DNA of 64,000 nt, from NCBI RefSeq assembly GCF_900105185.1, contig NZ_FNTJ01000001.1, positions 4,484,501 through 4,548,500 of the forward strand. The letters run 5' to 3'. Shown piece by piece: positions 1 through 8,344 of this stretch. Origin of the DNA: Pseudomonas saponiphila. Its GTDB lineage: Bacteria > Pseudomonadota > Gammaproteobacteria > Pseudomonadales > Pseudomonadaceae. Numbering within the stretch: the first letter of the stretch is position 1; the number at the start of each line of letters is the position of its first letter. The notes beneath the pieces were generated by a model that saw only the letters and a list, made by a program, of their open reading frames with translations, was not told where the DNA came from and made no database searches. A program made the position numbers and the translations under genes.

Positions 1-315
1 TGCGCGCGCCGAAAAATAAATACCTGTTCAATCGGTCAATTTTTAATCCCGCTGTTTCATACAGTTAGGGACAACTCATAACAAAACGAAATCAGCAGCC
101 AATTTCATAGCTCCGGAATTGGCACAGAAGTGGCTTTAGTCGATCTAAGTTTTGTATACAAAAATATCAAAACATACATACACTAACCGTCCGCACGCCT
201 GATCCATGACTCAAGCTGCAGATGCCCCGAACCCAGTGATTCCTCCCCTGCGACGAAGATTGTCGAGCCTGCGCTCAAGCACAGTCATCCGGGGCCGGAA
301 TCAGGAGCCGCCGGA
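1..315. other. 5' flank of permease gene, no complete gene
   Basis: AT-rich compared with the rest of the window, as expected for a regulatory region. It holds a perfect 14-bp palindrome (listed separately) and the ribosome binding site of the permease gene (AGGAG at about 302-306). I see no convincing coding sequence: reading frames crossing the permease start are out-of-frame shadows. Confidence 0.6.
150..163. promoter_or_regulatory. TTTTGTATACAAAA palindrome, likely GntR-family operator
   Basis: A perfect 14-bp inverted repeat about 150 bp before the permease start. Its core fits the GntR/FadR-subfamily consensus t.GTa.tAC.a. No gntR gene adjoins it here; the regulator may lie left of the window. 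Binding is inferred from sequence only. Confidence 0.5.
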
Positions 316-1863
316 ATGCACACCAGCCCTTCCAACAACATCGCACTGGATCTGCCCTCCTCGCCGCACTCGCACAACCTGCAGCAGCCCATCACCGCAA
401 CCGATCCGGAGCGCATCCTCCTCAGCCCACGCCTGCACAACCGGGATCTGGCCCCGACCAAGGTCGAAGGCCGCCGCTGGGGCGGCTACAGCATCTTCGC
501 CCTGTGGACCAACGATGTGCACAACATCGCCAACTACTCCTTCGCCATCGGCCTCTACGCCCTGGGCCTGGGCGGCTGGCAGATCCTCTTATCCCTGGGA
601 ATCGGCGCGGCGCTGGTGTATTTCTTCATGAACCTGTCCGGCTACATGGGGCAGAAGACCGGGGTGCCGTTCCCAGTGATCAGCCGTATCAGCTTCGGCA
701 TCCACGGCGCGCAGATACCGGCGCTGATCCGCGCGGTGATCGCCATCGCCTGGTTCGGCATCCAGACCTACCTGGCCTCGGTGGTATTTCGCGTACTGCT
801 CACGGCCATTCATCCGGGGTTTGCCGACTACGACCACGACTCGATCCTCGGCCTGTCGAGCCTGGGCTGGGCCTGTTTCGTGGTGATCTGGCTGGTGCAA
901 TTGGTCATCCTCGCCTACGGCATGGAGATGATCCGCCGCTACGAAGCCTTCGCCGGGCCGATCATTCTGCTGACCGTGGCCTGCCTCGCCGGGTGGATGT
1001 ACACCCAGGCCGACGGGCAGATTGCCTGGTCGATCCGCGAACCTTTGACCGGCGGCGAAATGTGGCGGCAGATCTTCGCCGGCGGCGCATTGTGGCTGGC
1101 GATCTACGGCACGCTGATTCTCAACTTCTGCGACTTCGCCCGCTCCTCGCCGTGCCGCAAGACCATCAAGGTCGGCAACTTCTGGGGCCTGCCGGTGAAC
1201 ATCCTGGTGTTCGCCAGCATCACCGTGCTGCTGTGCGGCGCGCAGTTCCAGATCAACGGCCAGGTCATCGAAAGCCCGACCCAGATCATCGCTTCGATCC
1301 CCAACACGCTGTTCCTGGTGCTGGGCTGCCTGGCATTCCTGATCGTCACCGTGGCGGTGAACATCATGGCCAACTTCGTCGCCCCGGCCTTCGTCCTCAG
1401 CAACCTGGCGCCCAAGTACCTGACCTTCCGCCGCGCCGGGCTGATCAGTGCGGCGCTGGCGGTGCTGATCCTGCCGTGGAACCTGTACAACAGCCCGCTG
1501 GTGATCGTGTACTTCCTCTCCGGCCTCGGCGCCCTGCTCGGCCCGCTGTACGGGGTGATCATGGTGGACTACTGGATCCTGCGCAAAGCCCGGATCCATG
1601 TACCGCAGCTGTACAGCGAAGACCCGCAAGGCGCGTACTTCTACAGCCGCGGAGTCAATCTGCGCGCGCTGGCGGCCTTCGTGCCGGCGGCGCTGATCGC
1701 CATCGTGCTGGCCCTGGTGCCGGGTTTTGCCAGCGTCTCGCCGTTTTCCTGGCTGATCGGCGCCGGTATCGCCGGCTTGCTGTACCTGATCATCGCCAAG
1801 CGCCAGCCCGAATACGCCGACGTCAGCGGCGAATCCATCGCCGTGGACAACGCCAGTCATTGA
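316..1863 (+). CDS. NCS1-family permease (hydantoin/allantoin/nucleobase type)
   Basis: A 515-residue inner-membrane transporter with about 12 hydrophobic segments, near the usual NCS1 length of about 490. After a polar N-terminal tail of about 50 residues, the first membrane segment carries FALWTNDVHNIANYSFA. Helix 3 carries the family signature VPFPVISRISFGIHGA. The ATG at 316 is preceded by AGGAG at 8 bp. NCS1 proteins import nucleobases, hydantoins or allantoin with Na+ or H+. The racemase-family gene 55 bp downstream suggests a cyclic-amide substrate such as a hydantoin or allantoin. The exact substrate cannot be read from sequence. Confidence 0.9.
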   Translation: MHTSPSNNIALDLPSSPHSHNLQQPITATDPERILLSPRLHNRDLAPTKVEGRRWGGYSIFALWTNDVHNIANYSFAIGLYALGLGGWQILLSLGIGAALVYFFMNLSGYMGQKTGVPFPVISRISFGIHGAQIPALIRAVIAIAWFGIQTYLASVVFRVLLTAIHPGFADYDHDSILGLSSLGWACFVVIWLVQLVILAYGMEMIRRYEAFAGPIILLTVACLAGWMYTQADGQIAWSIREPLTGGEMWRQIFAGGALWLAIYGTLILNFCDFARSSPCRKTIKVGNFWGLPVNILVFASITVLLCGAQFQINGQVIESPTQIIASIPNTLFLVLGCLAFLIVTVAVNIMANFVAPAFVLSNLAPKYLTFRRAGLISAALAVLILPWNLYNSPLVIVYFLSGLGALLGPLYGVIMVDYWILRKARIHVPQLYSEDPQGAYFYSRGVNLRALAAFVPAALIAIVLALVPGFASVSPFSWLIGAGIAGLLYLIIAKRQPEYADVSGESIAVDNASH

Positions 1864-1918
1864 ACCTGAACGGCCCGGTGCGCCGGGCCTTGAACTGCCC
1901 AACCTGCAAGGAACCCCC

Positions 1919-2647
1919 ATGCGTATTCTCGTGGTCAACGTCAACACCACCGACTCCATCACCCAGGCCATCGCCCGCCAGGCGCAAAGCGTGGCGGCGC
2001 CGGGAACGGAAATCGTCGGTTTGACCCCCTACTTCGGCGCCGAATCGGTGGAAGGAAACTTCGAAAGCTACCTGGCGGCCATCGCCGTGATGGATCGGGT
2101 GCTGGCCTACGACCAGCCCTATGACGCAGTGATCCAGGCCGGCTATGGCGAGCACGGCCGCGAAGGCCTGCAGGAGTTGCTGAATGTCCCGGTGGTGGAC
2201 ATCACCGACGCCGCCGCCAGCACGGCGATGTTTCTCGGCCACGCCTACTCGGTGGTGACCACCCTGGATCGCACCGTGCCGCTGATCGAGGACCGGCTCA
2301 AGCTGTCCGGTCTCTATGAGCGCTGCGCTTCGGTGCGGGCCAGCGGCCTGGCGGTGCTGGAGCTGGAGGAAGACCCGCTGCGGGCGGTGGAAGCCATCGT
2401 GCGCCAGGCCGAACGGGCGGTGACCGAGGACAAGGCCGAGGTGATCTGCCTGGGTTGTGGCGGCATGGCCGGGCTGGATGAACAGATTCGCCAGCGTACC
2501 GGGGTGCCGGTGGTGGATGGGGTCACGGCGGCGGTGACCGTTGCCGAGTCCCTGGTGCGCCTGGGGCTGTCCACCTCGAAGGTGCGGACCTACGCGACGC
2601 CGCGGCCGAAACGGGTGGTTGGCTGGCCGCTGCACCTGGGGCGCTGA
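1919..2647 (+). CDS. Asp/Glu/hydantoin racemase family protein
   Basis: A 242-residue cytosolic enzyme of the Asp/Glu racemase superfamily. The N-terminus RILVVNVNTTDSITQAI is the usual hydantoin/allantoin racemase start (VxNxNT). The C-terminal catalytic cysteine is kept in ICLGCGGMAG (Cys180). The N-terminal cysteine expected in an ACFGDPG-like motif is replaced: this protein reads AGYGEHG, with Gly75. Two-cysteine chemistry is therefore not available in the usual form. A Gly/Cys pairing is known from arylmalonate decarboxylase in the same superfamily. It is probably co-transcribed with the upstream permease. Family is certain, reaction uncertain. Confidence 0.85.
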   Translation: MRILVVNVNTTDSITQAIARQAQSVAAPGTEIVGLTPYFGAESVEGNFESYLAAIAVMDRVLAYDQPYDAVIQAGYGEHGREGLQELLNVPVVDITDAAASTAMFLGHAYSVVTTLDRTVPLIEDRLKLSGLYERCASVRASGLAVLELEEDPLRAVEAIVRQAERAVTEDKAEVICLGCGGMAGLDEQIRQRTGVPVVDGVTAAVTVAESLVRLGLSTSKVRTYATPRPKRVVGWPLHLGR

Positions 2648-2661
2648 GGCCGGCGGTGCTT

Positions 2662-2690
2662 GGGTTCGCCGGCAAGCCGGCTCCTACAGG
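2662..2690. repeat. REP element
   Basis: Contains TTCGCCGGCAAGCCGGCTCC followed by TACAGG, the classic short palindromic repeat of P. fluorescens/putida genomes. It sits between the convergent racemase and LysR genes and overlaps the stop codon of the LysR gene. It may act as a 3'-end stem-loop. Confidence 0.8.
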
Positions 2691-3607
2691 GCACTGAAGG
2701 TTTGCGCCAGGCCTTGCTCGGCGAATTGCTCGATGACGAAGTCGACGAATGCCCGGGTCTTGCCCGGGAGCATCTTGTGCTCGGCGTAGTAGATCGAGGT
2801 GTAGCCATCATCGACGTACCAATCCGGCAGGACCCGTTGCAGCGCGCCGGAACGCAGGTAGTTGACGGCAAACGGCATGCTCACCAGGGCCAGCCCCAGG
2901 TCCTGGGTGGCAGCAATGCAGGCCGCCTCGGAATCGCTCATGGTCATGCTGGCCTTGAGTTCCAGCGGGCGCACGCCACCTGTACGGCCAGTCAATTGCC
3001 AGGAGCGGATGCGCCCGGTCTGCGGGGAGCGGATCAGAATCCCCCGGCAACGCTGCAGATCCTCCGGATCGCGAATCGGCGGCTGGGCTGCAAGATAGGT
3101 CGGGCTGGCCACCAACACCCGATGGGCCGGTGACAGGCGGCGGGCGACCACCCCCTGAGGCAGCTCGAAACCGCCGCCGATGGCAGCATCAAAGCCCTGA
3201 CCGATCAGGTCCACTTGGCGATTATCAAAATGCCAGTCTGGCTGGATGTCCGGGTAGCGCTGCAGGAACGCTCCCAGCATCGGCACGATGTATAGACAGC
3301 CGAACAGCGTTCCCATGCTGACCTTGAGCGTGCCTGCCGGGCGCCCCTGGACGGTGGACAAGCTGCTCACGGCGTTCTGAATGGTCTGCAGGCTGTCGCT
3401 GACCTCTGCCAGGAACAAGCGTCCAGCCTCAGTCAGGGTCAAACGCCGGGTGCTACGCTGGAACAGCCGGACACCCACCCGGGTTTCTAGCTTGGCGACA
3501 CTCTTGCCCACCGCTGCCGGAGTCAATCCGAGCTGCCGCGCCGCCTCGGCAAAGCTGCCGACTTCAGCGCTGCGGACAAAACATTCGATACTGCTGAAAG
3601 CTTCCAT
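2684..3607 (-). CDS. LysR-family transcriptional regulator
   Basis: 307 residues, the normal LTTR length. An N-terminal winged helix-turn-helix occupies residues 1-60 (SFAEAARQLGLTPAAVGKSV, then RLFQRSTRRLTLTEAG). A periplasmic-binding-protein-like effector domain follows from about residue 90. It is divergently oriented to the short-chain dehydrogenase gene at 3734, with a 126-bp shared promoter region. LTTRs usually control their divergent neighbour, so the SDR gene is the likely target. The effector is unknown. Confidence 0.9.
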   Translation of the reverse strand: MEAFSSIECFVRSAEVGSFAEAARQLGLTPAAVGKSVAKLETRVGVRLFQRSTRRLTLTEAGRLFLAEVSDSLQTIQNAVSSLSTVQGRPAGTLKVSMGTLFGCLYIVPMLGAFLQRYPDIQPDWHFDNRQVDLIGQGFDAAIGGGFELPQGVVARRLSPAHRVLVASPTYLAAQPPIRDPEDLQRCRGILIRSPQTGRIRSWQLTGRTGGVRPLELKASMTMSDSEAACIAATQDLGLALVSMPFAVNYLRSGALQRVLPDWYVDDGYTSIYYAEHKMLPGKTRAFVDFVIEQFAEQGLAQTFSAL

Positions 3608-3733
3608 ACCCCGTCACTCTAAACTTCTGGTTTACACAGAGTATAGGAATTACCCGCTACACAGCGGCCAATCCGCGGTCGATACTCGACACCAAGCACA
3701 AGGCAACCCGGCCTTGAATCTCTGGAGAAACAC

Positions 3734-4480
3734 ATGAGCAAGCACAACCTCAGCGGCAAAGTGGCCTTGATCCAAGGCGGTTCCCGCGGTATCGGCGCCG
3801 CCATCGTCGAGCGCCTGGCCGCCGAAGGCGCCAGCGTCGCCTTCACCTACGTCAGTTCCGCGAGCAAGGCCCAGGCCCTGCAGGACGGCATCCTCGCCAA
3901 GGGTGGCAAGGCGCTGGCGATCCAGGCTGACAGCGCTGATGCCGAAGCCATTCGGGAGGCCGTGCAACGTACCGTCCAGGCCTTCGGCCGCCTCGACATC
4001 CTGGTCAACAATGCCGGCGTGCTGGCAATCGCCCCGCTGGACGAGTTCAAGCTGGAAGACTTTGACCAGACCCTGGCCATCAACATACGCAGCGTGTTCA
4101 TCGCCACCCAGGAAGCCGCGCGGCACATGGGCGAAGGCGGACGCATCATCAATATCGGCAGCACCAACGCCGAGCGCATGCCCTTCGCCGGTGGTGGCCC
4201 TTACGCCATGAGCAAGGCCGCGCTGGTAGGCCTGACCAAAGGCCTGGCGCGGGACCTGGGACCACGGGGCATCACCATCAACAACGTCCAGCCCGGCCCG
4301 GTGGACACCGACATGAACCCGGCCAACAGCGACTTTGCCGAAAGCCTGCTGGATCTCATGGCTGTGCGTCGCTACGGCCGTGCCGAAGAGATCGCCGGTT
4401 TCGTGGCCTACCTGGCCGGCCCCGAAGCGGCCTACATCACCGGTGCCAGCTTGACCATCGACGGTGGTTTCAGCGCCTGA
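3734..4480 (+). CDS. SDR-family oxidoreductase (3-oxoacyl-ACP reductase-like)
   Basis: 248 residues, a classical short-chain dehydrogenase. The nucleotide-binding motif is GGSRGIGAA (residues 16-24), the stabilising motif is NNAG, the catalytic Ser is in INIGST and the Tyr/Lys pair is in YAMSK. The C-terminus GASLTIDGGFSA is typical of FabG-like SDRs. A basic residue after the first strand suggests NADP(H) preference, which is only an inference. It is paired with the divergent LysR gene and is not part of the fatty-acid cluster at 46-50 kb, so a role in detoxification or secondary metabolism is as likely as lipid synthesis. Confidence 0.88.
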   Translation: MSKHNLSGKVALIQGGSRGIGAAIVERLAAEGASVAFTYVSSASKAQALQDGILAKGGKALAIQADSADAEAIREAVQRTVQAFGRLDILVNNAGVLAIAPLDEFKLEDFDQTLAINIRSVFIATQEAARHMGEGGRIINIGSTNAERMPFAGGGPYAMSKAALVGLTKGLARDLGPRGITINNVQPGPVDTDMNPANSDFAESLLDLMAVRRYGRAEEIAGFVAYLAGPEAAYITGASLTIDGGFSA

Positions 4481-4499
4481 AGGCCGCGGGCAGAAAAAA

Positions 4500-4528
4500 G
4501 CCGGGCCACCCATCTCAGGTGGCCCGGC
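4500..4528 (-). terminator. rho-independent terminator
   Basis: GCCGGGCCACC / GGTGGCCCGGC stem with a 7-nt loop and an A-run on its left side (U-run on the minus strand). It terminates the HAD gene and may stop SDR readthrough from the other side. Confidence 0.8.
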
Positions 4529-4601
4529 TCCCTAGTAGCTTGCGGCTGGAAGAGGCCCGGCAATGCCCGACTTCCAGCGCACAAGTGTCACTCTCGCCCG
4601 C

Positions 4602-5297
4602 TCAGTCCCAGATCAGATGGGGCAAACCGCAGGTCACAGGTTCAAAACCCTTGAGCGAACGCAGAATCCTGTCGGCATGAGCAAACTTGGCATCGGCCAT
4701 GGCCGGATCGGGGACCGCGATCACGCTCATGCCCGCAGCCCGGGCAGCGGTCACGCCAAACGGCGAATCCTCGAAGACCAGGCATTCCTGGGGCGCCACG
4801 CCCAGGCGTCGGGCGGCGGTGAGGAAAATGTCCGGCGCCGGCTTGGCCGCCGTGACTTCCGGATCATCGGCGGTGACGATGGTGTCGAACAGGGCGAACC
4901 AGTCGCCATGACGGGTGGTTTTCTCGCCAAAGGACATCTGCGACGAACTGGTGCCCACGGCAATGGGGATCCGGTGATCCTTCAAGTGGCGCACCAGCTG
5001 CTGGGCACCCGGCATGGCTTCGGCGCGGGGAAAGCGCTCACGCATCAACGGCTCGCGCATGACCAGGAACTCCTCGGCACTGATGGGCAAGTCCAGGGCC
5101 TGCACCACGTAGCGCGCCAGATCAGCGGCCCCGCGACCGATGATGTTCTGCTTGATGGTCCAGTCGTAGGTGCGGCCATAACGCTCGGCGATCATCTGGG
5201 TGATCTCGGTGTAGATGCCCTCGGTGTCGAGAAGCAGGCCATCCATGTCGAAAATCACCGCCTTGATCGGCCCCAAATCATTCAACTGTGCATTCAT
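4602..5297 (-). CDS. HAD-IA hydrolase (phosphatase/beta-phosphoglucomutase-like)
   Basis: 231 residues from the ATG at 5297; an in-frame ATG 75 bp upstream is less likely because the extension is poorly conserved in character. HAD motif I is VIFDMDGLLLDTE, motif II is the serine in GTSSSQM, and the motif III/IV region reads VFEDSPFGVTAARAAGM. The cap domain is the small alpha-helical type. Such enzymes dephosphorylate sugar phosphates or similar metabolites in the cytosol. No neighbour reveals the substrate. Confidence 0.85.
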   Translation of the reverse strand: MNAQLNDLGPIKAVIFDMDGLLLDTEGIYTEITQMIAERYGRTYDWTIKQNIIGRGAADLARYVVQALDLPISAEEFLVMREPLMRERFPRAEAMPGAQQLVRHLKDHRIPIAVGTSSSQMSFGEKTTRHGDWFALFDTIVTADDPEVTAAKPAPDIFLTAARRLGVAPQECLVFEDSPFGVTAARAAGMSVIAVPDPAMADAKFAHADRILRSLKGFEPVTCGLPHLIWD

Positions 5298-5449
5298 CAC
5301 ATCGGATCCGTTAGCAAAGGTACATTCCAGGGAGCGGCTCAGATACGGCCCGTGTTCTTGGCAACGCGTCAATTAAAGGGTTCAGCAGCATAGCGGCGGG
5401 GCTGGGTCAGGAGCAACCAAGGAGCACGGCCAAGGTTGAGGGGATGGCA

Positions 5450-5611
5450 TCAGGCATCGTCCGAAGAGTCGTCCTCCTGCGCTGGTGGCGCCTCTAGCAA
5501 CGGCACTTGCGCATCGTCCATCAAGGAGCCCGGATCTTCGTTGCCCGGGTCATTGATTACCTGCGGTTCTACGCAGGGTGGCTGAGTTGTGCCTGGAGTC
5601 TCGCGGGACAT
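5450..5611 (-). CDS. small acidic Pro-rich hypothetical protein
   Basis: 53 residues starting MSRETPGTTQPP and ending QEDDSSDDA. The ATG at 5611 follows AGGAGA at 7 bp, better than an ATG 78 bp further upstream. The composition (Pro, Asp, Glu) suggests a disordered protein. A terminator lies just upstream, so it has its own transcript. No known family recognised. Confidence 0.6.
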   Translation of the reverse strand: MSRETPGTTQPPCVEPQVINDPGNEDPGSLMDDAQVPLLEAPPAQEDDSSDDA

Positions 5612-5679
5612 GATCGTCTCCTGGAATATCGCGATTGGCACCGTTGAGTATGGTGAAGCCTGGACCTGCGCGCACAAAA

Positions 5680-5700
5680 AACCCGGCACAGGGCCGGGTT
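5680..5700. terminator. bidirectional rho-independent terminator
   Basis: AACCCGGC/GCCGGGTT-type stem flanked by an A-run and a short T-run. It ends the glycine-zipper gene on the minus strand. Confidence 0.8.
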
Positions 5701-5719
5701 TCTTTGCACAACGCGACGA

Positions 5720-6085
5720 TCAATGACGTTTCTTGTGACCCATGCTGCTACCCAGGGCGCCGCCCGCCGCGCCGCCGATACCGGCGCCCACGGTGGAACC
5801 GGTGCTGCCGCCCAGACGGTTACCGATCAGCGACCCACCTGCCGAACCCAGGCCACCGCCAATCGCCGCTTTGGCCCGGCTACCCTTGCGCGCGCCTGCC
5901 GCACTGCCGGCCGCCCCGGCCACACCCGCACCAATGGCTGCCCCGGTACTGCCACCGAGCTGCTGGCCGACTACGTTGCCCAGCGCACCGCCGAGGCCAC
6001 CACCGATGGCTGCGGTGCCATCGCCGGCCATTGCGCCTTGAGCCAGCAGAAGTCCCACAACCAGGGCAGGTAAAGTTGAACGCAT
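5720..6085 (-). CDS. secreted glycine-zipper protein with internal duplication
   Basis: 121 residues. Signal peptide is residues 1-20, with likely cleavage after AMA. The mature part is Gly/Ala-rich with repeated GxxxG, typical of glycine-zipper envelope proteins. Two homologous units of about 40 residues can be aligned, 25-64 and 73-112; both start AAIGGGLG and contain LGGSTG. A basic linker (ARKGSRAK) separates them and the tail is KKRH. GAGG lies 8 bp before the ATG. Likely a periplasmic or outer-membrane-associated protein of unknown role. Confidence 0.8.
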   Translation of the reverse strand: MRSTLPALVVGLLLAQGAMAGDGTAAIGGGLGGALGNVVGQQLGGSTGAAIGAGVAGAAGSAAGARKGSRAKAAIGGGLGSAGGSLIGNRLGGSTGSTVGAGIGGAAGGALGSSMGHKKRH

Positions 6086-6230
6086 GACTTGAACCTCAAA
6101 ATAAGACTATGGAACCGACTTGTAAGACCAGCGCTGCACCGCTCCAGAGGCGGCGTCACAGCAACACCGGGTTGCTTTCCGGTGGCTTGGACAGCTGATT
6201 TTAAAAGAGTTTTATCAGCGCGCAAAAAAA

Positions 6231-6250
6231 AGCCCGCTGGGGAACGGGCT
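6231..6250 (-). terminator. rho-independent terminator
   Basis: AGCCCGCT/ACGGGCT stem with an 8-nt A-run on the left, so it works on the minus strand, downstream of the lipoprotein gene at 6484-6924. The remaining bases between 6086 and 6483 show no gene. Confidence 0.75.
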
Positions 6251-6483
6251 AGGGGTATTGCGTTTAACGGATGGTCTGAGCGTACTCAGGCAGATGTGAA
6301 GATTCTGTGAAAAGACACTACCGCTGGGAGCGACACCGACAGTTCCTTCAACTCACAGATCCCGCGGCAACTTCAGCTCACCTGACTGAAGATGTTCAGG
6401 CCAGATCGGCGGCCAACAGCCCCTTGGAAGACTGCTGCTGCAACGATCCGACCTCCACCCAAGACGCTCATGCGCAGCGCGAA

Positions 6484-6924
6484 TCAATGAATGCTGCGGA
6501 TGTTGCCTTTATTGCCTTTGACCGTGACCGAGACTTTCTTGAAGACAAAGTAGTTTTCTTCGTTCACTTCATAACGCGGAGCAACGATCAGGTCGGCACC
6601 CGACGATTTGACGGCCTTGTAGGCCGCTGCGGACTTGACCGAGCTGACCGGGTCCAGACCCAGGCCACCCAACGCACCACCACCATCACCGCCGTAAGCA
6701 ACACCGTCAGCAAACTGGCTATCGCCGCCAAACTGCAGGAAGCCAAACAGAATGTTCACCGACGACTGACCCGAGATCGCCTCGCCCACTGCCACGTCCG
6801 CCTTCAGGTCAGCCTTGACCTGACTGTCGATAGGCGCCGATGGTTGGCTGATGTTGTAGCTGGTGCAGCCGGTGGCGGCGGCTACGAGGGCAGACAGGGC
6901 GAAGAGTTTGAAAATAGCTTTCAC
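6484..6924 (-). CDS. small outer-membrane lipoprotein of unknown function
   Basis: 146 residues if translation starts at the GTG at 6924, which has AAGGAAA upstream at good spacing. The ATG 24 bp further out lacks this and would put charged residues before the signal. The signal peptide KAIFKLFALSALVAAATGC has a lipobox ending at Cys20. The mature protein has a Gly/Asp-rich stretch (GGDGGGALGGLG) and a C-terminal beta-type segment. It resembles TRL-like small lipoproteins, but I cannot confirm the family. Confidence 0.7.
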   Translation of the reverse strand: MKAIFKLFALSALVAAATGCTSYNISQPSAPIDSQVKADLKADVAVGEAISGQSSVNILFGFLQFGGDSQFADGVAYGGDGGGALGGLGLDPVSSVKSAAAYKAVKSSGADLIVAPRYEVNEENYFVFKKVSVTVKGNKGNIRSIH

Positions 6925-6948
6925 GTTTATTTCCTTATCGCTTTTCAT

Positions 6949-7362
6949 TTATAGGCATCATCGCTGGATGCACAGCCCCGCTTTGATCGGGACAAGGAAC
7001 ATATCGCCAGTTATAGCCAATTGAGATAAGAGGATTCCCAAATCACAACAGAACCTTCTTTACTGACCTCTTCGCACTGGCGATAAACAATTAATACGGC
7101 TACTCAAACTCAATAAAAAATTTAATACACAAACTACCCTGCCACTGAAGCATGCTCCTGACCTGCAACACCGTTGAACCCGACCTGCTGATGGCTCTTG
7201 CCCACGGCACCGCAGCGCCTGGGAAACGCCTCCCGACTCCGGTAAACAGCTTATCCGCCCCGCCCTTGCCAACGTCGCACCCTGAACACACCCTCCGCAC
7301 GCCTCCATTGAAACGTCAGGTCTTTCAACATCTGTCATCGATATTTCGCGGACAATAAAAAA
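6949..7362. other. gene-poor spacer
   Basis: About 400 bp between the lipoprotein gene and the next terminator. Small open frames on both strands are Cys/Arg/Ser-rich, lack a clear ribosome binding site and look non-coding. The part at 7020-7140 is AT-rich and may hold the lipoprotein promoter. Confidence 0.5.
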
Positions 7363-7379
7363 CCCCGCATCTGGCGGGG
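7363..7379 (-). terminator. rho-independent terminator
   Basis: CCCCGC-ATCT-GGCGGGG preceded by an A-run on the plus strand, so it acts on minus-strand transcripts. It lies 17 bp past the stop of the 63-residue gene. Confidence 0.8.
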
Positions 7380-7395
7380 CTCTTATAACTGAATT

Positions 7396-7587
7396 TTACT
7401 TTCTCTTCGGCAATGCCTTGGGGAAAAACATCGTATTACTGGCGACCGGCAGCGGTGCAGTTTTTTTCCTGTTACTCACGCTGACCCGGGATTGATCTTC
7501 CACTTCAAATGCGGCCTGACCGCAACGCACCAAGTTGTTGATTGGGAACTCATCCCCGTTGTCTTCGATATAGGCAAGACTCCTCAT
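7396..7587 (-). CDS. hypothetical protein, 63 residues
   Basis: Small protein with an acidic N-terminal part (SLAYIEDNGDEFPINNLVRC) and a basic tail (FFPKALPKRK). GGAGGG about 9 bp before the ATG and a terminator directly after the stop support a real monocistronic gene. No family recognised and no membrane segment. Confidence 0.55.
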   Translation of the reverse strand: MRSLAYIEDNGDEFPINNLVRCGQAAFEVEDQSRVSVSNRKKTAPLPVASNTMFFPKALPKRK

Positions 7588-7936
7588 TTCCCAGCTCCCT
7601 CCAACAACCGATCAGTACCGGCAAGCTCCTGATTGCCTGGAAAATACTGACCGTCACGGCACATCAGACTAGACAGTCATTTACCGACCTGCCGTTCAAA
7701 ATCGCCGGACACCGACGAGCGGCCAAGACACCAGAAGCAAAGCTGATCCAGGACAATCTTTCGCACACAACCGGGGCGGTGGCAGAGCCGGTCGACGAGA
7801 CTCACAGAAATCGTCAACGGCCACAGGACCAGAGCAAGCCTGCACGCACGGGCCACAACATGTGCAACGGACAGGGCCAGAATGCAAAAAACCCCTGGCT
7901 TCTCGCGGAAACCAGGGGTTTTCTGTACATCGAATT
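7588..7936. other. intergenic, holds only a terminator
   Basis: Lies between the 63-residue gene and tRNA-Ser. Apart from the hairpin at 7891-7919 no RNA gene or convincing coding sequence is visible. Confidence 0.45.
7891..7919. terminator. terminator of tRNA-Ser
   Basis: ACCCCTGG/CCAGGGGT stem with an A-run on the left and T-run on the right. It lies 18 bp beyond the tRNA 3' end and can act in both directions. Confidence 0.85.
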
Positions 7937-8026
7937 TGGCGGTGAAGGAGAGATTCGAACTCTCGATACAGTTTCCTGTATACACACTTTCCAGGCGTGC
8001 TCCTTAAGCCACTCGGACACTTCACC
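7937..8026 (-). tRNA. tRNA-Ser (anticodon GGA)
   Basis: 90 nt including an encoded CCA. The acceptor stem GGTGAAG/CTTCACC is followed by discriminator G. The anticodon loop reads CTGGAAA with anticodon GGA. There is a long class II variable arm (ATACAGGAAACTGTAT) and a T-loop GTTCGAATC. It decodes UCC/UCU serine codons. Confidence 0.95.
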
Positions 8027-8064
8027 GTATCTCGTCAAACCGATTCAGTCTGTCGAGGCGCGCT

Positions 8065-8093
8065 AATGTAGTCGATAGCTTTTCAGATGGCAA
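8065..8093 (-). promoter_or_regulatory. sigma-70 promoter of tRNA-Ser
   Basis: On the minus strand, TTGCCA (8093-8088), a 17-bp spacer, then TACATT (8070-8065). The predicted start near 8058 leaves about 30 nt of 5' leader for RNase P. The rest of 8094-8344 shows no gene. Confidence 0.5.
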
Positions 8094-8344
8094 ACTTTTT
8101 TTTCAGAATTTTCATGCGCTTAAGATCGATCCGTCGTTGCAGGGGACTCGGGCCCTGCGGCAACAAGGCAAACCGGCCATTCTTCAGCCTTGCCTCTGGC
8201 CATATAGAAGAAAGCAGGCAAGGCCGGCGGCGCCGCGCAGGCCAATGCCCGACCTTGCACCTGACTCATCAGTCAGCCACGGCGCTTTACCAGATCGGTC
8301 GTGGTGAGTAACTTCTGCTGCACTTCAATACAAGGAATTGCGTC

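Noticed and set aside
504..2024. A 506-residue Arg-rich frame overlapping the permease
   Set aside because: Shifted frame of the real permease gene; composition is not protein-like.
7060..7338. Cys/Arg-rich 92-codon minus-strand frame
   Set aside because: No ribosome site, biased composition and no conserved-looking segment.
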